From assembly GCA_020086605.1 (NCBI GenBank), contig JACBWW010000017.1, positions 10,790,424-10,854,423 of the forward strand: a stretch of DNA of 64,000 nt. The letters run 5' to 3'. Shown here in pieces: positions 52,456 through 63,300 of the stretch (position 1 is its first letter; each line of letters opens with the position of its first letter). The position numbers and the translations under genes were made by a program. Source of the stretch: Lanius collurio. Taxonomy: Eukaryota; Chordata; Aves; Passeriformes; Laniidae. The notes beneath the pieces were generated by a model that made no database searches, was not told the origin of the DNA, and saw only the letters and a program-made list of their open reading frames with translations.

Positions 52456-55400
52456 CAAGAAAAGCATAAGGTTTTTGCCCTTCAGCTGGCTCTTCTACTA
52501 GAAATAATACAGAATTGTGATTAAATTTACTTGACTCAGAAATTATTCATGTATTATAATCTGATGTTTGCAGAAGTCCATGCCTAAGTAAGAAGTGGTA
52601 ACCAGTCCACCTAGCTCAGATTGCGTTTACCTAATAAATTGTGATTTTAGTATTACTATCGTTTTGTATGTCACAAAATGTTTTAGATAAAGACTAAGAA
52701 GGAAAAAAAAAAACAACCCAGAGCATAAAGTCAGACATTTTTGGATTTTGTTTTGTCCCTCTTTATCTTACTACTTAATCTTAAAAGACTAATGTTTGAA
52801 ATGAGTTGCAGGTAAGGATGATGAAATCAAGAATTCAAGGTGTGTCTAGCATAGTATTTTAGAGGGGACATGTATTACAGAATGAAAACATGAAAGAGAA
52901 ATTAATAAATCAAATTTAACACTTACAATTCTTCTGAATCCATTAAAACTTAAAACAAGGCAAGATGTATTTCAAGACAGAAGAGTCTCAGCATGATTTG
53001 TGTCTTTTTACCACCACTGTAACTAAGAGAATAATTGCTTCCACTATAACGTTTTCCCTAGATACATAAAAACTTGAGTCTCCAAAACAAGCTATATAAA
53101 GGAAACTGATTCTTTTCTGACAGTACTAAAAAAACTCCATCAAATCCTTTATGCTTTCAGATAGAGTCCATGTTACCATTTTCTTGCCTATCTGGAAAGG
53201 TGATATTAGGACAAATGTTGAGTCTGTAAAATAATAATCCTAAATCATTAATTCCTCTTGAAGTCTTCCTAGTCCTCCTGTATCCACAAATGCATCCACC
53301 ACTGCCAAGAGTTTATCTGTTGTTGGAAAAGTAGAGATCTGGCAATAGCTTTTGCTGCTCCTCTCTTAGTTTTGTCTCTTCTGAGTAAGAGAATTGATGT
53401 CTAGTGTCTTTTCCTTCTCTTTTGGATAAGGCTCCATGGCATATCCATTTGAGGATCAGCTTAGTTTCCCTGAGGATGCTGGACTCAAATTTTGAGTATT
53501 TATTTATGACAGCACATTCCCAAAGAAGATTACACCATTAAATTGGCATCTAGCTCCCTTCACTCATGAAAGATTGTTGCCTGTTGTACCTCCATATTAA
53601 AAATTTTGTTGGCAGTTTTGGAATCGAAAGGATTATGCTTATTTACATTCTGTTGAACAGTAACTAAAATAGGTTATTAAATGCAGTATTATCCCTTTTC
53701 CATCTCTATTTGGTATTCTGCAGTCCAAACTGGAAGTGCTTACAAAAAATAAAAGGTAACTGAAAGATTTGGCCATGCAGTACACATTCCTACTTGCTCA
53801 CAAAAATTTATATATATACATAAGACAAATTAATCTCCCTTCCTTGAGTCAAGAATGGAGGAAGAGATTTACTCGGTCACTACTTCAAATTATGATTCAG
53901 AGAACTTCAAATAAGCTTTGCATCTGAACCATGAGCATGTAAAATAACTCAGTGAATATATCATACCATTCTTTGAGACACTAAAGTTATGAAACACTAA
54001 ATTATCTTTCAGAAAAGTGGCAAAAGTGATCACACAGGCATTCTACTCCAGTTTTGTAGTGTGGTGTCTGAACTGTTTAAATGTGTGTGACAGTTCCATT
54101 ATCTCTTTTAAAACAGACAGTTGATACAAGTAAATAAGGTAAAATTCAATAAGAATTGCACCAGTTCATTTATGGTTGAAATCTTCATGCTATTAAGATA
54201 ATTTTCTATGTGCATCTACTTTCTATTGTAATATGACATTTTATAAAATAATGAAGTACCTCTAATGTCATATTTGCATACAAGTATCTCATTTTAATTC
54301 AAACTCCCTGTAGCTCACTGAGAAGATTTAAAATAATGCAGCTATCTGAAATGTTACACATACAAGAAAGGTAGGTGAGAAGCAAATTTGAACAGTAGCA
54401 TCACCAGCAAATGCAGAAGAGGAATATACATACAAAACCCATAAAAGCATACTGCAGAAAAAAAGACACACCTGGATCTTTCCAAATACCCCTAAGAGTA
54501 AGGCATTCTGGAAAGAAACCCAAGTATGGTAACGTCAGAATTTGCCGTTTCTTAATATCTGAGCACTGAAAGTGTGTGCAGTGGGAGAGACCAGTGACAC
54601 TTCTTATCAGTTCAGAATACTCAGCATTTATAGGGATTCAAAAAAAACCAGGTCAACAAAATTGCTGTATAAATAAGTGAAGAGTTATTAGAAGCAGGGT
54701 GCAAGGTAGTCACAGAGTGAGAAAAATAAAAATTGCAAATATTTATGGATATGAAAGTCAGTGTATAGTTTAGTGTAATACAAAATATGAACAAATCCAA
54801 ATTAAAAAAAAAAAAAAACCAAACCAGAAATGTTTAAGAAAACTTGCGGGTTTTTTTCAGAGTTGAACAACTGTCTCCTAGAATTTTCTGTCCTTAAAAT
54901 ACAAAATGCTTGAGGCTAGAAGGCAACAAAAATGACATGGTTTAACCTTATATGCACATCATGTGTAGTATGTGATGATTGCTGCTAGAATGGGAGACAA
55001 TATTAAGCCCATGTGCAAAAGGCTGTAATTCATGCTTAAGTAAATGACTGGAAATCTTTCTTGAACTCAGAGAGGTTTTAAGCTCAATAACTCAATAAAT
55101 ACTAAAATTTGTAAAAACTTGTCAAACAGTACACAGGACTTGCAATCCAAAATAGTAAGTTATGTTTTTGGGCTTCACAAACCCAAGTTAGATGAGAGCA
55201 CAAGAGACCCTTACCCCGTCTGTAGGTGCATGGCTCAGGCTGTATCTTTGCCCATAATGCTCAGTCTGAATTTAGTACTTTTGAATATATATTGAAATGG
55301 TTATATTTACTAGCTGCATAGCTGATACACAAAGTGCTTTCACTTTAGTTAAGCTTATTCTTTTAATTGTTTTGAGATCATAAAAAGATAAAGCTGTAAA

Positions 55401-56521
55401 GAAATGCCCCAAATGATTTCAGGAGTTTTAAAAAAAACGATAGCAATTCTAAATGTCTTTTCATTATATTTCAGTTACTTTACCTTACAGTTCATTTTTT
55501 AAAATAAACACATAGCACTTTGGTTCAACAAATTAATTTATACTTCCTGCACTTTTACTGAGAGCTTGCAAAGAGTATTTTGGTGACTATACAAACATAC
55601 CAATTCTGTCATAGTGCAGCACTGATGTCTGTAGATGTAAAGTGTGCATTTTGGTAAAAGCTACAAAATGGAAAAACCCCTAAAATATACCTGCATTTCC
55701 TAACTGAAAGGAAGATAAAATGGAAATATCAGTCTGGTTATTTTCTATACCTTTTCCTGTCATCATCTTTTACAGAACAGACATCAAGGGTGATGCCACA
55801 TTGTTTTCAATCATCACACTTTTCATCTTACTAGCAAATTAATTTTGAGGCCAAATCATCTTCTGCTACAAAATATTTAAATACAATCTCTTTTATTGGC
55901 AAAACATTAAAAGCTGATGAGTCCAAGAGTTTCAGGCCAAAACTTTTCCTTAATGCACTGTCTTTGTATCCAAATGTTATTGTCCATTCTGCTTGCTCTG
56001 CACTTTTCTCAAGCCTGTGGCAGGGTTAGAAATGCAAAGGTCAATTAAGGATAAATTTGAACTTGATTATTCTTCCTTTATAGTTTAGGATATTTTCAAT
56101 ACTTTGCTTATAATTATGTTCATTATGTATTGTTTTCCTTTCATCAGTATAAGAGGAGAGTTGCATTTAATGGCCTTATTTTTTTGCTTATTTTTAGCTG
56201 CCAGTTGATTAATTTTCATTTAATTTTTTAAGTCAAAGCTAATCTATGATGGCAAACTGTGATTTTTGGGTTTTGTTGGGTTTTTTTTTTTTTCAGCACC
56301 TTATTTGTCTGCTAATTGGATAAACTAAATTATTCAGTATTTGTGGAAAAGGGTGTAGATGTTTTATGTGCAATTTATTTTAGGATTATATTTCTAGCTA
56401 GTGTGTGTTTTAAGCTTTAGAATTAGAGTAAAAAGCAATATGCATGTTTAAACATTGGGTTATGATGTAACTACTGAAATACAAATGAATACAATGATAC
56501 TCCCTAGTTCATGCCACTCTC

Positions 56522-56524
<3 letters not shown>

Positions 56525-56568
<44 letters not shown>
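56525..56568 (+). repeat. Poly(A) tract of 44 bases
   Basis: An uninterrupted run of 44 A is followed by A-rich CCCAAAAAAACCACAAACC. It may be simple-sequence expansion or the tail of a polyadenylated insert. No retrogene body was recognised to its left. Confidence 0.9.
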
Positions 56569-56570
<2 letters not shown>

Positions 56571-56861
56571 CAAAAAAACCACAAACCAAAAAAACCCAAA
56601 CATCCAACGAACAAGCCTTCCTAAAAAAAAGTCTCATTCTGCCTAGCAGCTGTCTTCCACTGCATTACCCATTTGCAGTACAGGTAGAATTTATCATCCC
56701 AGAGAGGTTATGAAGCCAAATGAGTTGCAGTTTAAGCAGTTTTGGAAACCTAGAGGAAAAACAGTCATGCCAATTGTTGGCTCGAAACTGTTGTTAACAT
56801 CTGCATCTAGTAATATTTCACCCAGTGTCTAGTAGTGGCGTAAGGCTGGTAGTGGTGGTAC

Positions 56862-56901
56862 TATTATTATTATTATTATTGTTGTTGTTGTTATTATTAT
56901 T
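56862..56901. repeat. (ATT)n(GTT)n(ATT)n microsatellite
   Basis: A trinucleotide tract with a GTT block inside ATT blocks, about 40 bp long. Confidence 0.9.
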
Positions 56902-57649
56902 AAAGAGGTGATGCGATTTTAAAAATGGCTTTTGTTTCTATTATAGAGATAACTTCTAAAATTGCTAAGCAAACTAAGGTTTTTCTAATTTTTTTTTGTT
57001 ATATCTATGCCGTATTTCTGAAAGTTCTCTTTCCCAAGAGTAGTATGTGATAAAGAAAGAGTTCTGTCTACCGATTCTCGTGTGACAGTAAAACGACAGT
57101 ATTTTGCATTAAAAGTGGAGGGACACTTAAATTCAGTCAACACACAACTATCTCGCATTTTAAATGATAATAAGTATAACTTCAGTAAGATGGATTTTAC
57201 TACAGAGCTAGAATTGCCTTATAACCTGGTGTGAGAACATACATGAGCATGTAGCGTTCCTTGGCTAGACGGCTGCAGCCCCGGCCTGGCGGGAGCGGAG
57301 TTTGGTGTTCCTGTGGCCGCGCTGGGATGCCCTGGGGCGGCTTGTGCAGAGAGCACTGAGAGCGGGGTAACTCGGCATTTCCGATCCCTCGCTTAGAGCC
57401 GAATAGTGCATCAATTTAACCGACTCATTGAGATGTAAACGAGCTTCTCTAATCAGACATGCTCAAGTGAGTTCTACCCTTTGCCTGGGGTGAGCTCGCT
57501 TGAGCGGGTCACTGATAATAACTGAAGTCCACGCAAGGGTTAAACCAGTTCACGTGTCTGCATTTTGCTGTCGGACTAAGTTTCTGAAAACCTGAGAGAA
57601 ACGGGGTGGAAGTGCTGTTTTGGAGGTGCCCGGTTCTTACGGTTCTTCA
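56902..57649. other. Upstream flank of EPC1
   Basis: AT-rich up to about 57230, then rising G+C. A palindromic E-box CACGTG sits at 57551-57556. No gene is recognised. Confidence 0.5.
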
Positions 57650-58301
57650 CCGATTTCGGGCAGGTGCCCGTGTTTCCCTTTTATTTAGCACGGCCGCGAA
57701 CTCGGTTCGGTGACGCGGGGAGGGACAGCGGCCGCGGGGCCGCGCCGCGCCCTGAGGCGAGGGGCGCTCCCGGGGGCCCCGCGCTCGGACCCGCCTCACT
57801 GCCGGGGCGCCGCTCCGGCCGCGGCCTGGGGCACTGCAGCCCGCGCGGCTCGGGGTGCATTCAGAGCGCGGCGCCGCTGTCCCGCCGTCTGGCCCCCGAG
57901 AGGCCGGAAAGGTCGGGGCGGCACCTCCCCGCCTCTTTCGCCCAGGTTTCCCAGACCTGTCATGGTCAGGCGCGGCTCCAGGGGAAGTTTCCCCCGGGGT
58001 GAGGAGTGGGGGCTGCCCCAGCTGCCTCACCCCGGCAGGAGCGGAGCGCGGCTCCGCGGCACAGCTTGACGGCCAGCGGAGCGGTGCTGCACACGCTTAT
58101 TAAAGCCCTCTTTGCTCCCTGCTGCGCCCCCGATCCCGGTGCCCCGATCTCACTCCGGCGGCTCCGAGCCCTCCCGCGCTCCCAATCCCGCTCGGGCCGC
58201 TCGCAGCGTCCCGCGCTCCCGAGTCCGCGCCGCCGTGGCCGCGCTGCGCGCGCTCCCCCCGGGCGGCGCCGTGCCCGCGCCCTGCGCGATGCAGTGTGGG
58301 A

Positions 58302-58586
58302 ATGGCTGTGGCGCTGGGGTTGGCTGAAAGAGGCGGCCAGTCGAGGTTTAATGTCCGCCATGTTGGCCGTGGCGTATTGAGCGGAACCGGAGCGGCGGAG
58401 GAGCGGAGCCAGCGCCCAGCCCAGCCGCGCCAGCGGGCGCCGCCGGGCCCCGTGTCGGAGTGCGCCCCGCCCCGCCGGGGGAGCCTCGGTCCCTCCATGA
58501 GATCGCTCGGCGGGGTCCGGCTCTCAGCTCGGAGCGCGCTTGCTGTCGCCCCCCCCTTCCCAGCCGGAGCCGCCATCGCCGCCTAA
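58302..58586 (+). CDS. Candidate upstream ORF ending one base before the EPC1 start
   Basis: An ATG at 58302 with purine at -3 and G at +4 (GGAATGG) opens a frame of 94 codons that ends in TAA at 58584-58586, leaving one base before the EPC1 ATG at 58588. A second in-frame ATG at 58497 would give a 29-codon version in weak context. The frame is GC-rich and has no recognised domain. It can only act if transcription starts upstream of it. It may regulate EPC1 translation, or it may be a chance open frame in a CpG island. Confidence 0.3.
   Translation: MAVALGLAERGGQSRFNVRHVGRGVLSGTGAAEERSQRPAQPRQRAPPGPVSECAPPRRGSLGPSMRSLGGVRLSARSALAVAPPFPAGAAIAA
58355..58364 (+). promoter_or_regulatory. YY1-type element CCGCCATGTT
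   Basis: Matches the CCGCCATNTT consensus common within the first 100 bases of vertebrate housekeeping transcripts. It lies 224-233 bp upstream of the EPC1 ATG, so it may mark the neighbourhood of the transcription start. Confidence 0.5.
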
Positions 58587-58587
58587 C

Positions 58588-58740
58588 ATGAGCAAACTGT
58601 CGTTCCGGGCCCGGGCGCTGGACGCGTCCAAGCCGCTGCCCGTCTTCCGCTGCGAGGACCTGCCTGACTTGGCCGAATATGCCTCCATTAACCGGGCCGT
58701 GCCGCAGATGCCCACGGGCATGGAGAAGGAAGAGGAGTCG
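58588..58740 (+). CDS. EPC1: Enhancer of polycomb homolog 1, coding exon 1
   Basis: EPC1 is a nuclear scaffold subunit of the NuA4/TIP60 histone acetyltransferase complex. Its conserved N-terminal EPC (EPcA) domain holds the catalytic subunit together with ING3 and MEAF6. This exon encodes residues 1-51, the start of that domain, beginning MSKLSFRARALDASKPLP and ending MPTGMEKEEES. The segment PVFRCEDLPDL separates it from the paralogue EPC2, whose equivalent region differs. The ATG has A at -3. The frame stays open upstream to a TTG at 58540, but ATG 58588 matches the vertebrate start. The exon ends in phase 0 at TCG before GTACGT (58741). The remaining exons lie beyond the window. Its direction, away from ITGB1 and on the same strand, agrees with human gene order. 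Confidence 0.96.
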
Positions 58741-58784
58741 GTACGTGAGACCCCCCCCCCCCCTCGGCCGGGTCCCACCATCCC

Positions 58785-59608
58785 NNNNNNNNNNNNNNNN
58801 NNNNNNNNNNNNNNNNNNNNNNNNNNNNNNNNNNNNNNNNNNNNNNNNNNNNNNNNNNNNNNNNNNNNNNNNNNNNNNNNNNNNNNNNNNNNNNNNNNNN
58901 NNNNNNNNNNNNNNNNNNNNNNNNNNNNNNNNNNNNNNNNNNNNNNNNNNNNNNNNNNNNNNNNNNNNNNNNNNNNNNNNNNNNNNNNNNNNNNNNNNNN
59001 NNNNNNNNNNNNNNNNNNNNNNNNNNNNNNNNNNNNNNNNNNNNNNNNNNNNNNNNNNNNNNNNNNNNNNNNNNNNNNNNNNNNNNNNNNNNNNNNNNNN
59101 NNNNNNNNNNNNNNNNNNNNNNNNNNNNNNNNNNNNNNNNNNNNNNNNNNNNNNNNNNNNNNNNNNNNNNNNNNNNNNNNNNNNNNNNNNNNNNNNNNNN
59201 NNNNNNNNNNNNNNNNNNNNNNNNNNNNNNNNNNNNNNNNNNNNNNNNNNNNNNNNNNNNNNNNNNNNNNNNNNNNNNNNNNNNNNNNNNNNNNNNNNNN
59301 NNNNNNNNNNNNNNNNNNNNNNNNNNNNNNNNNNNNNNNNNNNNNNNNNNNNNNNNNNNNNNNNNNNNNNNNNNNNNNNNNNNNNNNNNNNNNNNNNNNN
59401 NNNNNNNNNNNNNNNNNNNNNNNNNNNNNNNNNNNNNNNNNNNNNNNNNNNNNNNNNNNNNNNNNNNNNNNNNNNNNNNNNNNNNNNNNNNNNNNNNNNN
59501 NNNNNNNNNNNNNNNNNNNNNNNNNNNNNNNNNNNNNNNNNNNNNNNNNNNNNNNNNNNNNNNNNNNNNNNNNNNNNNNNNNNNNNNNNNNNNNNNNNNN
59601 NNNNNNNN
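58785..59608. other. Assembly gap (824 N) inside the EPC1 CpG island
   Basis: The gap follows a C homopolymer and GC-rich sequence and ends in CGCTCCCGCTGCCGCGGGAGCG, a GC-rich stem. It is typical of GC drop-out. The long open frames that cross it are artefacts of N. Confidence 0.99.
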
Positions 59609-60183
59609 CGCTCCCGCTGCCGCGGGAGCGCGCGCGGGCCCGGCTGCCCTCAGGGGAGCGGGGCCCGGCGGGGCCCGTGCCTTTTCCTTTTCCCCTGCCA
59701 GGAAGGGGAAGGGTTTGTGTTTGGGTTTACGTGAAAACCCTGCTAGTCCCTTTAGACAGGCGCAATGTAAGTAAAGTTGTGATGGTCCCTACGAGAGTCA
59801 GTTTTGAAGCACTGCTCAGAGTAAGGAAATCTGTGTTGGAGGCTAAAAGTCTATCACTTCCTGCTCGGTTTTGCTGTCTCAGTGGAGGATGAAACTTTAA
59901 ACTATTTTGAACTTAAGGGTCATTTAATCATTCACTCAGCACTTTCCAAGATAGGTAAAACAATCAGTAGCTGTTATTGCTGAAGGTAAAACTCTTGGTA
60001 ACTATTATTGTTGAAGACTCTGTTCTGAAGCGTGTTATTTGCAGTGTTGTAAATCTTTAATTATTTCCGTAGTATAATCTGTTTTCCCCATCTGTGCATT
60101 AAGCACAGCAAATAGGGAAGTGCTGTAGAAATGCAGTTATGTAAGCGTGTTTTGAAATTTGGTGCTAAGAACAAAGGTGACAC

Positions 60184-60316
60184 TAGCTCGGTTAGAGCAG
60201 GGTGCTAATAATGCCGCGGCTGTGGGTTCGATCCTCTTATAGACCATTCACTTAAGAGTTGTACTCGATGATCCTTGTGGATCTCTTACAACTCAGAATA
60301 TCCAGTGATTCTGTGA
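60184..60316 (+). mobile_element. tRNA-Ile-headed SINE with CR1-type tail (TguSINE1-like)
   Basis: The first 50 bases (TAGCTCGGTTAGAGCAGGGT, then GCTAATAATGCCGCGGCTG) are a worn tRNA-Ile(AAT) with the anticodon loop CTAATAA. The B box GGTTCGATCC (60225-60234) is intact, and the A box is shortened by a few bases. The 3' half (ACTCGATGATCCTTGTGGAT, CTTACAACTCAGAATAT, ending ATTCTGTG) is a CR1 3' tail, which would let it use CR1 reverse transcriptase. GTGACA occurs just before (60177-60182) and just after (60313-60318), a possible target duplication, although it overlaps the terminal repeat. It is in sense orientation in EPC1 intron 1. This architecture is known from songbirds. Confidence 0.82.
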
Positions 60317-63300
60317 CAATTTCATAGTCCTGAGTTTTTTTAGCTGTTAGACTTCCATTGTCCTTTGAAGCTGACAGGCTTTAAAGTTTCTGTTTGTAGT
60401 TCTAGATGTAACAAACTTGGAGTTACATTTGTTTTAAGAAAGGTGTCATTTTTAAATGGAGTTTCCTCTTTGGGGCACTGTTACCGTTAGTTAACGGATT
60501 GTGTGAATTTTTATGAAATGTCTTCGGGCAGAAAGGTTTCTAGAGAGTAATGCACTTTGCATGTTGTTGTCTGTAGACTAACTACTCTCTGAGGCTTTTT
60601 CAGTATTAACTCCCTACCATTTTAACATAGTTCGGTATTTCCAAGTCTTCTGTGAGTCATAAGTTGCTTTAAACATCTGCTAAAATGTATATTGTGAAGT
60701 GTCATGGTTTTGTGGTTGTTTTTTAAATTCTTCTAATTTATTGATTGGGTTTTATCAGGTTGTTTTGGTGATGTTTATTTTTGTGACTATGCTTAAAACT
60801 TCAACATGGTATCCATTGAGTATTTAAGCTGTAGGCAGCAGTGCTTAGGATGCTTGTGTTTCTGTTGGGCAGAGTAGATATATTCTGAAGTGATACTTGT
60901 AGATTTTGAATATGAGAGAGAGCACCTTTAATTTCCTCTTGTACCAGAATTTTAAATTTTTTTGTTTGTTATGACGCTTGCTGAGTTTATTTCTCAGCTC
61001 AAGAGAGTGAGTGCATGCATGCTTGTGTTTATTTATGTGGAAATGTCAGGTTGCTGTCTTTCTCTTTTACTGTTTAACTGCCAGTTGCAAGTTTTCAGGC
61101 TAGAAAATTACGTGGGCTGACTATATAGTCTCCCTAAACCCAGAGATAGATGTCCTAGCTAAGTAAAAGTAGTCATGGGTAAAGAAAAGATTTTAAACAT
61201 TAATTATAAGACTTGTTTTTGTGGTTAACCTGATGCATTTGTTTCCTAAATTTAGCTTTGAGGGTTAGCTGTGGGTATAAGTAGACACTTCCCACAGCTA
61301 CAGCTAAAGTTTGCTCCCGTTTTTAATATGCATGGGCACACACAAACACACCCCTCCAAAAGAAATTCGTTTGCTATCAGTAAACACAGGTGTCTTTCTG
61401 AATCTTTTTTGGACCTTCTTACATAAAATAGTTTTTGTATTAAACTCTTGTTCCTTATTGTTTCTGCAAACTTGTTAAATTTCCCCCCTTCCTTCTTGAT
61501 GCCCTGAAAAGCTTTCTCTTCAGTTTATATTAGTGGTGACAACAGAGAGCACAATTCTATGACTTAAGTTGTGGCAAACCTCGTGGATTTAATACCCTAC
61601 TGTGTTCTGTCTCCTAGACTTCAGGCCATGCAGGATTTTGGAAAGTCAGTAGTTTGTGTTATGTAGCTGAAGACTTGAGCTGGAGGATATTTTTTCCCTA
61701 ATACTTACAAAAATGATACATGTTTTTTATTCCAAACAGGTGGCAAAGTGTCCATAAGATTCAGGAGGAGAGAGTGTCTTCAACTAGTGTGAATAAGCAT
61801 TTTTAACTTTTTATAAATAGAATTCTTACATTGGTTTGAGTTTCACATAAATGTAATTTTAAATGAACAGATATTTGGAGCTAAGAGCTCTTCTCTTGAC
61901 TAAATAACTTTCCCTAGGGAAAAATGCAATCAAAGAGATTTAATGTTCAGGCATAAAGTCATAAGAGAGTTAAACGACTAACTACTGTTTTGGAATCTTA
62001 TTTTGCTTCACTTTTGTCTTACCGTTCTCCCATCCTGTTCCTACAAAGAAGTGAATAGTGAAAATGGTGTATCTTCATTATTATGACTGGAAGCTTCAGT
62101 TAGAAGTGTCATTCTGCAAGTCTGAAGGAAAAACAACCTTGCTGAGTCTATGGAAGTTGTAAAATATGCAGTTGATACCAGGGGTATAGTAACCCTTTTA
62201 AAGGAAGTGACAGCTAAGGGCCTTCAGTGATGTTAATTCTGTTATGAGTGGAGTCTGCCTTGCTTCAAGCCATGGCTTCAGTCAGTGGTTTTGTTTGGAG
62301 GTAATGGATGAGTGAAAAACCTCTTTGACATGCAGACAGTAGTACTGAAAGTTACCGACTGATCCTATGTTCTGACAAATGGTTTAGCTGCCAGGTTTCT
62401 GAGGTAAATATGTTGTAGCTGTTGCCAGGTCTGTTGCTAAGTCTAAGAAGCTGAAAAGTATCATGAGACATATACATCTAAAAAAAATCCTTCAAAATGT
62501 AATGGAACTTCTTACATAACATTAAACACACCTATTTTATTTCAAAATGCTGGTTTTGAGTAATACAGATCTTCAGTGCTGTAATTTTGAGAACCAGACA
62601 ACAGACCACTGTTAGTAATACAGTAATGCAGTTTTGGCTATCAAGTCCATTGATAACAGTGAATAAAGAAGTAGGTGGAGTGGATTTGTTTAGCATTTAT
62701 ATAGGACTTTTAAAAAGTGTTCATTTGTGTCCCCTGTGGTTTTCTGGTTTTGAGGAGGCAGATTCTAGACTGAAAGGAGACAGCTGGTAAAGCAGAGCAG
62801 AGGTAACTTTAGTTAAACAAGTTAAAAAGTGAAAAATATATGACAGACTGAAGCTTTTTGAATGTATTCAGTAACATTTCTGAAAGTGTGTGTAGCTCTA
62901 CAGGCAGCCTAGACTTGATGACCTGCTACCAAACCAAGGGAAACTACACTTGTTTTCCTTGCATTTTTTTTGAAGGAAAGTAGAAAGGACACACTCTACA
63001 TCTCTAGCCTCTAGATTCTCTTAGACAAAAAATAGAAATTTTGGGTGGGGGGAAGGAGTGTTGAGACTTCGTGGATAATTTAAAAAATACATCCTTATGG
63101 GAAATTACTATGAGTGTAGTTGGATGGGTTCTGGGTATTTTTAAGAGAGTGAAAAAGGAGGAACAAAGCCATGTGTTTGAAGGACACCATGCTAGCATTA
63201 ATAAGGCTTTTTTAAGATGTTGAGAAGTTAAAATTTCTTAGTTGAAGCAGGGCCCTAGCAAAGATTAGTGTGAGCAGAGATACTTTTAATTAAGTCCCTT

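Larger units (their letters stand above)
46750..56520. other. Intergenic, no gene recognised
   Basis: AT-rich sequence containing an assembly gap (47614-47995), a T-run at 46818-46849, a GTTT-rich low-complexity region (52135-52455) and short A-runs. Open frames are short, and the longest (50166-50468, - strand, 100 codons) has no recognised homology. Confidence 0.55.
57650..58784 (+). promoter_or_regulatory. EPC1: EPC1 CpG-island promoter
   Basis: More than 1.1 kb of very GC-rich, CpG-dense DNA ends at the gap (58785) and seems to continue past it to about 59700. It overlaps the first EPC1 exon. Visible elements are an ETS core CCGGAA (57904-57909), a GC box CCCCGCCCC (58465-58473) and a YY1-type element CCGCCATGTT (58355-58364). 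No TATA box is evident. The transcription start cannot be fixed from sequence; it probably lies in the last few hundred bases before the start codon. Confidence 0.85.

Noticed and set aside
58540..59892. 450-codon and 351-codon open frames across the gap
   Set aside because: Their length comes from the run of N. The real coding part ends at the GT donor at 58741.
60184..60245. A functional tRNA-Ile gene
   Set aside because: The A box is shortened, the acceptor stem does not pair and a CR1 tail follows. This is a SINE head and not a tRNA gene.
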